DNA from: RGIG7213 sp045544195
GTDB taxonomy: Bacteria; Bacillota; Clostridia; Oscillospirales; CAG-272
Length of the DNA: 64,000 nt
Assembly (NCBI GenBank): GCA_045544195.1
Contig: JAZPYO010000031.1
Span: 1-64,000, forward strand
Reading direction: 5' to 3'
Shown: piece by piece, positions 25,811-34,876 of the stretch
Position numbering within the stretch: position 1 is the first letter of the stretch
Layout: each line of letters begins with the position of its first letter
Notes under the pieces: model-generated
Databases searched by the model: none
What the model saw: the letters and a program-made list of their open reading frames with translations, nothing else
Told to the model about the DNA's origin: nothing
Translations under genes and position numbers: made by a program

Positions 25811-25904
25811 CGCAGTCTCTGCGTATGGCGCAACATTTGGTTTTACCAAATGCTCCGATCTTATCGGAGTGCCGATCGTCATCGGCGTTGCGCCTTCAGC
25901 TGAA
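25811..25904. repeat. Cloverleaf-like hairpin element, four-way junction
   Basis: A densely self-complementary block. CGCAG/CTGCG (25811-25823) comes first. Then an outer 8-bp stem GGCGCAAC (25827-25834) / GTTGCGCC (25887-25894) encloses three perfect hairpins laid end to end: ATTTGG/CCAAAT, CTCCGAT/ATCGGAG and GCCGAT/ATCGGC with loops of 5, 3 and 4 bases. A 10-base palindrome TTCAGCTGAA follows (25895-25904). Nearly every base from 25827 to 25894 is paired. It is not a tRNA: the loops are too short and there is no T-loop or anticodon loop. It is probably a mobile or repeated palindromic element; short open frames across it on both strands are considered spurious. Confidence 0.7.
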
Positions 25905-25988
25905 CTGCATATAAAGTCTTTTTTCAAAAAGAAAGCCGATCGACAGTACGAGCCTTCGGTTTACACGCATTCTGATGTAATTGCAGCT

Positions 25989-26579
25989 TTATTCAAGAAT
26001 AAATTTGCCGAAGAACTCAGGACGGTGAAAATCCGGCTTTTCGCACGTTGCCGCATTCCACATTCCGTAATGAGATATTTCGCAATCGTCTCCGCATTTA
26101 TATGCGTTACCGTAAAACTCGTACCCTGATGTGAATCTCACATCGCCGTACACACTTTTCAAAATATCAAACGGCATTGTCACAGTGGCACACCAGACAC
26201 CGTCGAGCACCGCAGATTCTACCTTTGGAACAGTACCGCATATGTCCTTTATCGGAATTCTGCCGCCTCTTCCCGCCCCATATGCTATAAGGCACGCGCC
26301 CTTACTGTTCATCTCGCAGTTTATGTAACCGCCGTTTGCATATGATGCGAAAAACTCAAGACAGCTGTCTTTATATACAGGCGACATATACTCACTGTAT
26401 ACAGCCTTTGGATCGTTTTCCATGCACGTCAGCTTCACTATGACAGCGTCATTTGTGTATATTGCCTGAAAAAACGCCTCGGGAGTATATTCATTTCCCC
26501 ACGGATACATATCGATATATCCCTTTTCCACGTTTTCCCAATCAACGCGTTCTTTCTTTTTTATAACGTATTGCTTCAT
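25989..26579 (-). CDS. Carbohydrate-binding family 9-like protein
   Basis: 196 residues without a signal peptide. The sequence resembles CBM9-like sugar-binding modules: VDWENVEKGYIDMYPWG near the start, AVIVKLTCMENDPKAVYSEY, SPVYKDSCLEFFASYANGGY and INCEMNSKGACLIAYGAGRG. The acidic and aromatic ligand positions of the family appear to be kept. It is a stand-alone module with no catalytic domain. The start at 26579 has GAGGATG upstream; the frame extends further to 26600 but that ATG precedes the ribosome site. Sugar specificity and role are unknown. Confidence 0.7.
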   Translation of the reverse strand: MKQYVIKKKERVDWENVEKGYIDMYPWGNEYTPEAFFQAIYTNDAVIVKLTCMENDPKAVYSEYMSPVYKDSCLEFFASYANGGYINCEMNSKGACLIAYGAGRGGRIPIKDICGTVPKVESAVLDGVWCATVTMPFDILKSVYGDVRFTSGYEFYGNAYKCGDDCEISHYGMWNAATCEKPDFHRPEFFGKFILE

Positions 26580-26611
26580 TTTTTCATCCTCATTATACAT
26601 TATTGCTCTGG

Positions 26612-27742
26612 TTATTGCTCGAGCTTCACGTCACGGAATCTCGTGTTAGGCACTGCGCAAACGAATGTTTTTCCTCGGTTTAATTCAAGCTCCTCACCGT
26701 TTTTCAGGCAGTACGTGATCTGTGTTTGCTCTGCATCTCTCTTCCAGACTATCGGAATATATTTTCCGTCCGTAACATAATATCCGTCACCGCTGCCGAT
26801 AAACTCAGATTTCATTTCTCCGCTTGCCTCGCTGATAACGGAATATTCCGTTGACAGTATCAGAATATTCGTATATTTAAGCTCCGTACCGTCATTATCA
26901 AGATGCTTTTCGCCGTACTGGTAACGTGTATACTTTCCTGTTACGGTAGAATATACGAAATACGGCTTGTGAGATGATGAATACGGAACAGTTACAGTCA
27001 TACACACATTGCCGTCAAGCTGATTTTTCTCGCCCATTTTTACGAAATTGACCGTAAGAGATGTTTTGTTATTGTTCTTCTGCCGTATAGAGTCACGCGC
27101 GATCCTTTCCTTGAGAGCTGCGCCTGATGTGAGAATATTACTCAGCTCGTCTCGCTCGCTTGCAAGCGCTTCATCTCTGCGAAACGTGATCTCAGCCATT
27201 CCTGCAACGGCATCGATACAATCCGTCTTTTTTTCCTTTTGAACCGCCTTGCCTGCGGCGGTAGTACCCGCCTGAACGAATACGGCATCGTGAAATTCCG
27301 CAAATTCATAAAAATACGTGCGTGAATCAATTATCGGACCTATATCTGATATTTGCGAATAATCTGCATACAGTGCGAGCAGTCTTGTCATTCCGCCCTC
27401 TACTGCTGCCTCGTACACTATATCCGCTCTTGCTATACCAAGCTGCGGAGCACCCGTTCTGTCATTTTTCAGAACTACTGCAACAGGGCGGTCGAACAGA
27501 ATATCGTTAAGCGATGTATTTTCGCCCGTCAGAGGATTTGTATAATACACTGTCGGATCCTTGACATCGCCTTGTGTTTCCTGCTCCGTATTCTGAGCTT
27601 CTGCCTGCGTTTGCTCGATGCTTATATCCGTTGCTCCCGCTGTCATACCGTCTGTCGATACACCGTCTGCGCCGTTGCACCCTGCAAGCAGGGTCACAGC
27701 AAGGATACATTGCACAACGCTTAACAAAGTCCTTTTCTTCAT
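26612..27742 (-). CDS. DUF3048 family lipoprotein, YerB-like
   Basis: 376 residues. Signal with lipobox LLAGC (Cys22), a Thr/Gln-rich linker, then the DUF3048 domain: NPLTGENTSLNDILFDRPVA, VVLKNDRTGAPQLGIARADI, VYEAAVEGGMTRLLALY and DIGPIIDSRTYFYEFAEFHD. A C-terminal domain follows (YVTDGKYIPIVWKRDAEQTQ) typical of this family. YerB-like proteins are exported and of unknown function. The gene lies 32 bases upstream of the CBM9-like gene, same strand, so cotranscription is likely. Confidence 0.88.
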   Translation of the reverse strand: MKKRTLLSVVQCILAVTLLAGCNGADGVSTDGMTAGATDISIEQTQAEAQNTEQETQGDVKDPTVYYTNPLTGENTSLNDILFDRPVAVVLKNDRTGAPQLGIARADIVYEAAVEGGMTRLLALYADYSQISDIGPIIDSRTYFYEFAEFHDAVFVQAGTTAAGKAVQKEKKTDCIDAVAGMAEITFRRDEALASERDELSNILTSGAALKERIARDSIRQKNNNKTSLTVNFVKMGEKNQLDGNVCMTVTVPYSSSHKPYFVYSTVTGKYTRYQYGEKHLDNDGTELKYTNILILSTEYSVISEASGEMKSEFIGSGDGYYVTDGKYIPIVWKRDAEQTQITYCLKNGEELELNRGKTFVCAVPNTRFRDVKLEQ

Positions 27743-27831
27743 TTATTTAACTGCCTTTCGCTTTTGATTTCGATTATATCTGTATTTTACACTACAGTCT
27801 GTTATTATTCAAGGGAAATTTGTAAAATTCT

Positions 27832-28770
27832 TCAATTAAAAACGGTTTGTACTGTCTTTGAACACACATCGGGCGAATATTTCCAAACATCCATATGCTT
27901 GACATCCGGTAAAACGTAGTATTCGGGAGCCTTTTTTTCAATGGGCGCGCTTGACGATGAAACGATAACGAGCTTTATCTTCATTTTTTCCGCATTGATG
28001 CTCTTTATGTATACTGCCGCGGTATCACCTGCCCTTACATCAGGGCTGTATTCGGCAAGACCTGCAAGATTTGGCGACAGCTCAATGAAAACTCCGTAAG
28101 GCTCAACGCTTCGGATTATACCGCTTACAGTCTGCCCCGGTAAAAACGCCCGACTGTTTTCCTCCCACGTACCGAACAGCTCCTTTGTCGAAATAAAGAC
28201 TCTGCCCGTTATTTCATCTATTGACCTTACGACGCATCGCAGCTCATCTCCGACGCTGAATCTTTCATCAGGTCTTTCTATTCTTGATACGGATATACAA
28301 TCAACGGGAAGAAGCGCAACAAGACCGCATCCTATATCTGCGAACGCTCCGAATTGCTCGGTATGAGTTATTTTGCACGGAATTATATCTCCCTGCGTGA
28401 GCTTTGATATATAATTTCGGTAGCATTCCATTTGCGCTGATGCTCTTGAAATATATGCAACCCTTCTTCCGTTTTCGGTAACTATACTGTTAATATGAAA
28501 GCATACGCTTTTTCCCACTCTCGTCAGAACGGCTATGTCCTTGATCTTAGAGCCGTCGGGCTGAAACACCGCTTCGTTTCTCGGCATATATCCGACAATG
28601 CCGCATCCGATATCGACCGTCAGATTCATATTTTTGTCGCATAAAACCGCTCTGCCGCATATTATCCGTTTTTCAGCCATTGCCTTATACAGAGATTTTT
28701 CATCGCTGCAATATGCATCGGGTGTTTTATCAGGTGAGTACTGTCCTTCCGGTAAATAAATGTTTTGCAT
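27832..28770 (-). CDS. S1-domain RNA-binding protein, ribosomal protein S1-like
   Basis: 312 residues with three S1-type OB folds: a divergent one near residues 35-110 (RIICGRAVLCDKNMNLTVDI), one near 120-200 (GDIIPCKITHTEQFGAFADI, GCGLVALLPVDCIS) and one near 205-285 (GQTVSGIIRSVEPYGVFIEL). S1 repeats bind single-stranded RNA; similar short proteins in Firmicutes are annotated as S1-like and lack the full six-domain length of enterobacterial RpsA. Start 28770 has GGAGG upstream, while the upstream ATG at 28785 overlaps it. Single-gene unit, divergent from the MBL gene. Confidence 0.85.
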   Translation of the reverse strand: MQNIYLPEGQYSPDKTPDAYCSDEKSLYKAMAEKRIICGRAVLCDKNMNLTVDIGCGIVGYMPRNEAVFQPDGSKIKDIAVLTRVGKSVCFHINSIVTENGRRVAYISRASAQMECYRNYISKLTQGDIIPCKITHTEQFGAFADIGCGLVALLPVDCISVSRIERPDERFSVGDELRCVVRSIDEITGRVFISTKELFGTWEENSRAFLPGQTVSGIIRSVEPYGVFIELSPNLAGLAEYSPDVRAGDTAAVYIKSINAEKMKIKLVIVSSSSAPIEKKAPEYYVLPDVKHMDVWKYSPDVCSKTVQTVFN

Positions 28771-28947
28771 TCGATCCTCCAACACTTTTGATCTTCGTTT
28801 TTGCTTATTCAGTCAAATTCTATTAGCAAACTCAGAAAAATATACCCGAATTCAAAATTATGCTCTTGTGTTTTTGGCAATAATATGATAGACTTTCAAA
28901 AGAACTGTCCAAGATCGCATCCTGAAACGCTTAATAACGGAGATATT

Positions 28948-29871
28948 ATGAAAAGAATTGCTTTGATCGCATCTGTATTGCTTATACTGTTTTCCTGTGC
29001 CTGCACGCACGCAGAAAATCCGTATGATGCGGACACTGCATCCTTTTATTCTGAAAGCTCGCAAAATACAGTCGAAAATACCGATCATAACACATCCTCT
29101 GATCTGAAGATCATCATCGGGGATGTCGGCAAGGCTGATTTTATTTTGCTTTCCTGTAACGGAGAATACGCCGTTATCGATTGCGGATACAAAAGCAATT
29201 ACGATTACATTGAGGAGCTTCTTTTATCCGAAGGGGTAAAGGAGCTGAAATACGCCATCGGCACGCATCCTGACAAGGATCACATCGGAAGCATGGCAAA
29301 GCTGATAAAAAATTTCAAAGTAGAGCAGCTTTATATAAGTCCGCTTGCGTCAGACAGCGACGAGTATGAAAAAATGATAAAGCGCGCAAACGATAAAGGT
29401 GTTCCTGTAGTTACAGCATCACCAAATGACGTTCTTGCATTAGGCAGTGCATATCTTACCACATACTGTCCCACAAAGGAGCTTATAGCATTGAACGATG
29501 AAAATGAAGCATCCGTTGTGCAGATGCTGACGTTTGGCTCATTTCGCATGCTTTTTATGGCAGACGGTCAATTCGTATGCGAAAGCGTTCTTCTGAATTC
29601 CGAATTTGATCTGAGTGCAGATATTATCAAAATTGCTCATCACGGATCAAACAAATCGAGCAGCAGATCATTTCTCGAAGCGGTCGGCGCAAAATATGCA
29701 GTCATATCGGCAGCCGATACAAAGGATGAGGAATTTCCGTCCGACGGAGTTATAAAAACTCTTTCATCTTTAGGTATACAGACATACCGCACCGACACGG
29801 ACGGCGCTATTGTAATAAACGTAAATTCCAACGGATTTAATATTGAAAGGGGATATACAGTTCATGAATAA
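28948..29871 (+). CDS. MBL-fold lipoprotein, ComEC C-terminal-like
   Basis: 307 residues. Lipoprotein signal (ALIASVLLILFSCAC), a Ser/Thr linker, then a metallo-beta-lactamase fold: IGDVGKADFILLSCNGEYAV, the metal motif GTHPDKDHIGSM (HxDxDH), MADGQFVCE and IKIAHHGSNKSSSRSFLEAV. This matches the exported nuclease-like domain of ComEC, here as a free lipoprotein. A DNA- or nucleotide-related hydrolase is plausible. The start at 28948 (GGAGATATT upstream) is preferred over the 49-residue longer frame because it gives a proper signal peptide. Overlaps the next gene by 8 bases. Confidence 0.85.
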   Translation: MKRIALIASVLLILFSCACTHAENPYDADTASFYSESSQNTVENTDHNTSSDLKIIIGDVGKADFILLSCNGEYAVIDCGYKSNYDYIEELLLSEGVKELKYAIGTHPDKDHIGSMAKLIKNFKVEQLYISPLASDSDEYEKMIKRANDKGVPVVTASPNDVLALGSAYLTTYCPTKELIALNDENEASVVQMLTFGSFRMLFMADGQFVCESVLLNSEFDLSADIIKIAHHGSNKSSSRSFLEAVGAKYAVISAADTKDEEFPSDGVIKTLSSLGIQTYRTDTDGAIVINVNSNGFNIERGYTVHE

Positions 29872-30679
29872 AGACAGTGTATTCAGGTGCCCTGTATGCA
29901 AAAAAAGGCTTGTCCGAAACGGTGAAAGCATGAAATGTGAAAGCAATCACAGCTTTGACGTTTCAAGTGCCAATTACGTAAATCTTGCAATGAATCAAAG
30001 CGGTAAGACGCACGGCGATGACGCTCTTATGGTAAATGCAAGACGGAATTTTTTATCAGGCGGATATTACGAAAAGCTGAAAAAAGAAATATGCCTTGCC
30101 GTAGAAAACGCAGACGGCATCACTGTTCTTGACGCAGGATGCGGAGAGGGGTATTATACTTATGCCTTAGGCGGTATTGCAGGCACGACGGTATACGGAA
30201 TAGACGTATCAAAAAAAGCCGTAATGCGTGCAGGAAAGCTGTGCCGCGGCGATAAGTTCGGTACGTTTTGCGTGGGAAGCGTATATTCTATGCCGTATAC
30301 CGATGATTCGTTTGATGTTATAGTCAACATATTTTCCCCTCTTGCATATGAGGAGTACAGACGTGTTTTAAAATCGGGCGGAAAGCTCGTTATGGCTGTT
30401 CCGAACCCTGAGCATCTCATTCAGCTAAAGCGCGCCGTATACGACGAAATAAGGATAAAGGAAGAATCTGACGACACGCTTTGCGGCTTTGAAATGATAA
30501 ATAAAAAAAGGGTAAACTATACGTTCACCCCAAAGGATACTGAAGCTATTGAAGATCTGTTCGCCATGACTCCGTATTACTACACGACACCCGCAGAAAA
30601 ACGCAGCCGCCTTACAAGCAACGGTATATTTGACATAACTGCGGACTTTTCGGTAATTACATATAAGATCGTCAAATAG
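29864..30679 (+). CDS. rlmA: RlmA-like 23S rRNA guanine N1-methyltransferase
   Basis: 271 residues. An N-terminal zinc-ribbon (FRCPVCKKRLVRNGESMKCE, then SNHSFDVSSANYVNL) and the SAM-binding motif VLDAGCGEGYYTYAL with a PYTDDSFDVIVNIFSPLAYE motif IV are typical of the RlmA family, which methylates N1 of G745 or G748 of 23S rRNA. The family branch (RlmA-I or RlmA-II/TlrB) cannot be decided by eye. ATG at 29864 overlaps the stop of the MBL gene; the TTG at 29843 is less likely. Its 3' end overlaps the convergent rluA-like gene by 8 bases. Confidence 0.85.
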   Translation: MNKDSVFRCPVCKKRLVRNGESMKCESNHSFDVSSANYVNLAMNQSGKTHGDDALMVNARRNFLSGGYYEKLKKEICLAVENADGITVLDAGCGEGYYTYALGGIAGTTVYGIDVSKKAVMRAGKLCRGDKFGTFCVGSVYSMPYTDDSFDVIVNIFSPLAYEEYRRVLKSGGKLVMAVPNPEHLIQLKRAVYDEIRIKEESDDTLCGFEMINKKRVNYTFTPKDTEAIEDLFAMTPYYYTTPAEKRSRLTSNGIFDITADFSVITYKIVK

Positions 30680-31355
30680 ATATATTATCAAGTGTAAAGC
30701 CCTGCCATATACCGTTCTCGGTATTCGGCACGCTTACAGCGCTTATTCTTTCTTTCGTTATCGGATGTATAAACGAAAGCCTGTACGACCAAAGTGCAAT
30801 AAACGGACATTTTACCCTGCTGCCGTATTTTCCGTCACCGCACAGCGGGTATCCTCTTGATGAAAACTGCACTCTTATCTGATGTGTTCTGCCCGTCAGA
30901 AGCTGTACGGCAATGAGCTGCTTTCCATCAGTATTCTGCGCGAGCCTTTTCCATATAAGACTCGCCTGCTTTACGCCCTTCCTTTCCTTATCCGCAACGA
31001 ATGACTTGTTTTTTTGCTTATCGTGAAAAAGCAGGTCTTTTATTTCGCCTTCATCAAATCTGGGATCAGATGGCAATACGGCAAGATAAGCTTTTGACAT
31101 ACCGCACACCCCGTCAATATCGTGGTATTGAACGAGCAAGGACAGCTTTCCGGCAGTTTTTTTATCCTTGGCAAAGACCATAACGCCGCCTGTCAGCGTA
31201 TCAAGCCTATGAACCAGCATAGCAGTCGGATACTTTTGCAAAAGACAGCTTTGACAATCCTCTTGACCTGACATATCGGGTTGAGATGGCATACCGGCAG
31301 GCTTTTCGCATAAAAGCAGGTATTTATCCTCGTATAAGATTTTTATTTCCTTCAC
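30672..31355 (-). CDS. RluA family pseudouridine synthase
   Basis: 227 residues. The catalytic Asp motif is MLVHRLDTLTGGVMVFAKD, and the second family block is LLTGRTHQIRVQFSSRGYPL with GDGKYG. It isomerises uridine to pseudouridine in rRNA or tRNA. No S4 domain precedes the catalytic part, so it is a short RluA-type enzyme; the target is unknown. It is convergent with the rlmA-like gene and lies 4 bases behind the ZIP gene on the same strand. Confidence 0.9.
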   Translation of the reverse strand: MKEIKILYEDKYLLLCEKPAGMPSQPDMSGQEDCQSCLLQKYPTAMLVHRLDTLTGGVMVFAKDKKTAGKLSLLVQYHDIDGVCGMSKAYLAVLPSDPRFDEGEIKDLLFHDKQKNKSFVADKERKGVKQASLIWKRLAQNTDGKQLIAVQLLTGRTHQIRVQFSSRGYPLCGDGKYGSRVKCPFIALWSYRLSFIHPITKERISAVSVPNTENGIWQGFTLDNISI

Positions 31356-31359
31356 TTCA

Positions 31360-32115
31360 TCACCCTAATAAAAAATCGAATGCAAGCATAACGGCAAAGC
31401 CTGCGAGCAAAGCGTATGTTGAAGCTCTTTCATTGCCGTGGGAATGTGTTTCGGGAATCATTTCATCACTTATTACGTACAGCATCGTTCCGCCGGCAAA
31501 AGCAAGTGCAAACGGCAGAATTGCCTTTGAAATGCTTACGGAAAAATAACCGATAAACGTTCCTATCACCTCAACGATACCTGTCATCATAGCGATAATG
31601 AACGTTCTTTTTTTACTCATTCCGCTCGCTATCATCGGTGTGATTATGACCATACCCTCGGGTATATTCTGAAGCGCTATACCGCCTGCAACCGTGATTG
31701 CCTGAGCGATGTTATCTGTGCCGAAGCTGACGCCTGCGGCTATCCCCTCAGGTATATTGTGTATCGCTATTGCAATAACAAATAAAAGCACCTTATTGAG
31801 CTTATCCGTATTATCGGGATGTGCCTCGAAATCCACACCCGTTATTTTGTGAAGATGAGGAACGAGTCTGTCTACAAGATCAAGACATACGGCTCCTGTA
31901 AATATCCCGATCACCGTCACAAGTATTGTATATTTTCCGCCGTACTCCAATGACGGAATTATCAGCCCCACAACCGCTGCGGCAAGCATCACGCCCGCGG
32001 CAAATGACAGGATCATATCCTGCATACGATGTGACGGCTTTTTAAATATAAATCCTAAAAGTGCGCCTATCACCGTTGCCCCGCCAACGCCGAGCGCTGT
32101 TAATAGTATCGGCAT
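31360..32115 (-). CDS. ZIP family divalent metal transporter
   Basis: 251 residues with about eight membrane segments. The two metal-site helices are clear: AIHNIPEGIAAGVSFG (HNxPEG) and GGIALQNIPEGMVIITP (QNxPEG). ZIP proteins import zinc, iron or manganese. A histidine-containing loop lies between segments 3 and 4 (VPHLHKITGVDFEAHPDN). AAAGGTGGTACAGT precedes the ATG. Its gene lies between the elaA-like and rluA-like genes on the same strand. Confidence 0.9.
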   Translation of the reverse strand: MPILLTALGVGGATVIGALLGFIFKKPSHRMQDMILSFAAGVMLAAAVVGLIIPSLEYGGKYTILVTVIGIFTGAVCLDLVDRLVPHLHKITGVDFEAHPDNTDKLNKVLLFVIAIAIHNIPEGIAAGVSFGTDNIAQAITVAGGIALQNIPEGMVIITPMIASGMSKKRTFIIAMMTGIVEVIGTFIGYFSVSISKAILPFALAFAGGTMLYVISDEMIPETHSHGNERASTYALLAGFAVMLAFDFLLG

Positions 32116-32143
32116 ACTGTACCACCTTTCAAAAACACTGTTA

Positions 32144-32593
32144 TTATACGTATGCGTACATCATTGTGTGCGGGATACCGTCCTCATCGTATATATCTCC
32201 GCACGCAGTAAAACCGCATTTTTCATAAAATCCCTGCGCCTGAACCTGAGCGCTTATAACTATTTTATCGCATCCAAGCTCTTTTTTGGCAAATTGCATA
32301 GCATATTTTACGAGCTTTGCGCCAAGACCCGCACCGCGCTGTACGGTTATAACTCTGCCTATCGTCACATCCTGTCTTGCCACTTTTGCAGGGCATACTC
32401 TTAGATACGCTTTTATCTTACCGTCATCGGATGCTATATACAGATGATACGAGTTAATATCCTTTCCGTCAGGATCCTGATAAGGACAGCTCTGCTCCAC
32501 TACAAATACTGCACTTCTTGCGGAAAGTATTTCATAAAGCTCCATTGCCGAAAGCTCATTGAATTTTTTTACCGTTATCGTATCCATATTCAT
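32144..32593 (-). CDS. elaA: GNAT acetyltransferase, ElaA family
   Basis: 149 residues. The ElaA signature is ALELYEILSARSAVFVVEQS-like (here MELYEILSARSAVFVVEQSC, then PYQDPDGKDINSYHL). The acetyl-CoA pyrophosphate loop of GNAT enzymes is GRVITVQRGAGLGAKLVKYA, and the C-terminus has QAQGFYEKCGFTACGD. It transfers an acetyl group to an unidentified amine. AAGGGAAATGAAT ribosome site. First gene of the elaA-ZIP-rluA run. Confidence 0.88.
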   Translation of the reverse strand: MNMDTITVKKFNELSAMELYEILSARSAVFVVEQSCPYQDPDGKDINSYHLYIASDDGKIKAYLRVCPAKVARQDVTIGRVITVQRGAGLGAKLVKYAMQFAKKELGCDKIVISAQVQAQGFYEKCGFTACGDIYDEDGIPHTMMYAYV

Positions 32594-32695
32594 TTCCCTT
32601 CAAAGCCTTTTTTGTTATATTATCATGCTGTATGTTCAAAGTCAATACCAAATTAAAATTTTCAGCTTTATGATGCCGACAATTAAGAACAATTT

Positions 32696-32724
32696 TTAAC
32701 ATTGTTTTTACAAAACATTATAAC
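32696..32724 (+). promoter_or_regulatory. Promoter of Na/Pi cotransporter gene
   Basis: TTAACA at 32696-32701 and TATAAC at 32719-32724 with 17 bases between them. It lies about 90 bases before the start at 32813. No PHO-box-like repeats were noticed. Confidence 0.6.
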
Positions 32725-32812
32725 TGTATCCTTTTTTATATGTAAAATTAAACTGAATGCGGATAAGGCCTTTGTTCCGCAAATCGATAATAGTTTTACA
32801 GGAGAGATCAAA

Positions 32813-34561
32813 ATGGATATATTTTCTATGGTGATCACACTTGTCGGCGGTCTTGCCTTCTTCCTTTACGGTATGACTGTTATGTCCGGCGGTCTTGAAA
32901 AGATGACCGGCGGAAAGCTCGAAAAAGCCCTTAACAAATTGACGAGTAATCCGATAAACGGAATTTTGCTCGGTATGGGCATCACTATCGCAATACAGTC
33001 TTCCTCGGCGCTTACTGTAATGCTCGTCGGTCTTGTAAACTCCGGCGTTATGCAGTTTTCTCAGACAGTCAGCGTTATTATGGGTTCAAATATCGGTACG
33101 ACCCTTACGGCATGGCTGTTGTCTCTTATCGGACTTGAGGACGGCGGTAATATCTTCATCCGCTTGCTGAAGCCCACAAACTTCTCTCCCATACTCGCCT
33201 TCATCGGTATTTTGATGATAATGACGTCAAAGCGTTCGGCAAGAAAGGACATGGGATCGATACTCGTAGGCTTTGCCGTTCTTATGTTCGGTATGACGCT
33301 TATGAGTGATGCTATGGAGCCATTGTCAGAATCGGAGCAATTTGCAAGCATTCTTACAATGTTCAACAATCCGATCCTGGGCATTCTTGTAGGCGCAGTG
33401 TTCACGGGAATAATCCAAAGCTCTGCGGCATCGGTGGCTATACTTCAATCCATTTCAATGACGGGCGGTATAACATACGGTATGGCTATACCGATAATTA
33501 TGGGTCAGAATATCGGTACGTGCGTTACCTCGCTTATATCCAGTATCGGCGTTTCCAAAAATGCAAAGCGTGTTGCGGTCCTGCATATCTCCTTTAACAT
33601 TATAGGCACTGTTGTAATACTCATAATTTACAGTATAGTTGATGCGATCGTCAACCTTGCTATACTCGATACGTCTATTGACGCATTCGGAATTGCGATA
33701 GTTCACAGTATATTCAATGTAACTACAACGCTTATCCTTTTGCCCTTCAGAAAGCTGCTTATAAAGCTCGCAGAAAAGGTAGTAAGAGGCGACGATATCA
33801 AAAGAAATGTTCCCATCATCGACGAGCGTCTGCTTAAAACGCCTTCATTCGCTATATCGGAGTGCAACAGCACTACCGCAGATATGGCGAAACACGCTGT
33901 AAAAGGAATAAGAAGCGCTATTTCGCTGATGAATAATTTTGACAGTAAGCTCGTAAAAGAAATATACGAAAACGAAGAAATGATAGACAAGTATGAGGAC
34001 CAGCTCGGAACATATCTTGTAAAGCTGTCAGCCGAGGATCTTTCGGTCACGGACAGCCGCCAGATAGCAAAGCTCCTTCATACGATAGGCGACTTTGAAC
34101 GTATAGGCGACCACGCAGTAAATATAACGGATGCCGTTATAGAAATGAGAGATAAAAAAATATCGTTCTCTGAAGAAGCCATAGACGATATAAAGATACT
34201 CAGATTTGCAATTGATGAGATCGTTGATCTTACGTTCAGAGCATTTACGGAAAATAATCTGTCAGTAGCTGCCGACATTGAGCCGCTTGAAGAAAGAATA
34301 GACGATCTTATACTTGACATCAAAACACGCCATATTTCACGTCTGCAGGCAGGAGCGTGCACGATAGAGCTTGGCTTTATACTTTCAGATTTCCTCACTA
34401 ATTTTGAGCGTATATCAGACCATTGCTCCAATATCGCAGTTGCCATTATCGAGGTTTCGGGTGACGTCGGTATACACCAGTATCTCGGTGATGTAAAATC
34501 AGGCAAAAACGAGCATTTCATTGAAAAATACGAAATGTATAAAAACAAATACTCACTTTAA
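32813..34561 (+). CDS. Na/Pi cotransporter family protein with PhoU domain
   Basis: 582 residues. The membrane part holds the two inverted Na/Pi repeats with their QSS motifs: GITIAIQSSSALTVMLVGLV and GIIQSSAASVAILQSISMTG. The C-terminal 220 residues are a PhoU-like helical domain (IGDFERIGDHAVNITDAVIE, then NFERISDHCSNIAVAIIEVS). Members carry phosphate in with sodium; the PhoU part probably regulates. The start at 32813 has GGAGAG upstream and begins directly with the first membrane helix; the longer reading frame to 32702 would add a non-family N-terminus. Confidence 0.92.
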   Translation: MDIFSMVITLVGGLAFFLYGMTVMSGGLEKMTGGKLEKALNKLTSNPINGILLGMGITIAIQSSSALTVMLVGLVNSGVMQFSQTVSVIMGSNIGTTLTAWLLSLIGLEDGGNIFIRLLKPTNFSPILAFIGILMIMTSKRSARKDMGSILVGFAVLMFGMTLMSDAMEPLSESEQFASILTMFNNPILGILVGAVFTGIIQSSAASVAILQSISMTGGITYGMAIPIIMGQNIGTCVTSLISSIGVSKNAKRVAVLHISFNIIGTVVILIIYSIVDAIVNLAILDTSIDAFGIAIVHSIFNVTTTLILLPFRKLLIKLAEKVVRGDDIKRNVPIIDERLLKTPSFAISECNSTTADMAKHAVKGIRSAISLMNNFDSKLVKEIYENEEMIDKYEDQLGTYLVKLSAEDLSVTDSRQIAKLLHTIGDFERIGDHAVNITDAVIEMRDKKISFSEEAIDDIKILRFAIDEIVDLTFRAFTENNLSVAADIEPLEERIDDLILDIKTRHISRLQAGACTIELGFILSDFLTNFERISDHCSNIAVAIIEVSGDVGIHQYLGDVKSGKNEHFIEKYEMYKNKYSL

Positions 34562-34572
34562 GTATCGTAATA

Positions 34573-34603
34573 AATAACGGCGAGGTTTCCCTCGCCGTTA
34601 TTT
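34573..34603. terminator. Bidirectional terminator after Na/Pi cotransporter
   Basis: AAATAACGGCGAGG, loop TTTC, CCTCGCCGTTATTT: a 14-bp perfect stem with T and A tracts, between the convergent cotransporter and metal-binding protein genes. Confidence 0.9.
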
Positions 34604-34860
34604 CATTTTTTGAATATTGAAAACAGTCCCTTTTTCTCTTCTTCCTTTTCCCTCTTGATACCCTTAAGCTCATAGCCCGTTTTCTTAACGGTCTGTGCTA
34701 AGTCTTCATCGGAAATATCCTTATCGGTGATTATTACCGTTTTGTTTTCCTTAGAAGACGAGGCCACCTTTTTTACGTTAAATGCTGAACGTATAGCATC
34801 ATTCATATGAGATTCACACATTCCGCACATCATACCTTCAATATTGAGAATTATTTTCAT
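34603..34860 (-). CDS. Heavy-metal-associated domain protein, CopZ-like
   Basis: 85 residues. The HMA fold begins MKIILNIEGMMCGMCESHM; the CGMC pair at residues 12-15 is the metal-binding CxxC. A lysine/glutamate-rich tail (KREKEEEKKGLFSIFKK) follows the domain. It likely binds Cu(I) or another soft metal and hands it to a partner; no P-type ATPase gene is in the window. AAAGGATGC ribosome site. Its promoter matches the consensus perfectly and carries an operator-like dyad, which fits metal-controlled expression. Confidence 0.85.
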   Translation of the reverse strand: MKIILNIEGMMCGMCESHMNDAIRSAFNVKKVASSSKENKTVIITDKDISDEDLAQTVKKTGYELKGIKREKEEEKKGLFSIFKK

Positions 34861-34876
34861 AATATCGCATCCTTTC

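Noticed and set aside
25827..25894. Cloverleaf as a tRNA gene
   Set aside because: The loops are 5, 3 and 4 bases, there is no T-loop GTTCRA, no anticodon loop and no CCA-adjacent discriminator pattern.
25736..26129. Short open frames on both strands across the cloverleaf-like element
   Set aside because: They run through perfect hairpins, lack ribosome sites and overlap the CBM9-like gene. The similarity to an anticodon-binding-type segment was too weak to keep.
28801..28947. 49-residue N-terminal extension of the MBL lipoprotein
   Set aside because: The lipoprotein signal and GGAGATATT ribosome site both place the start at 28948.
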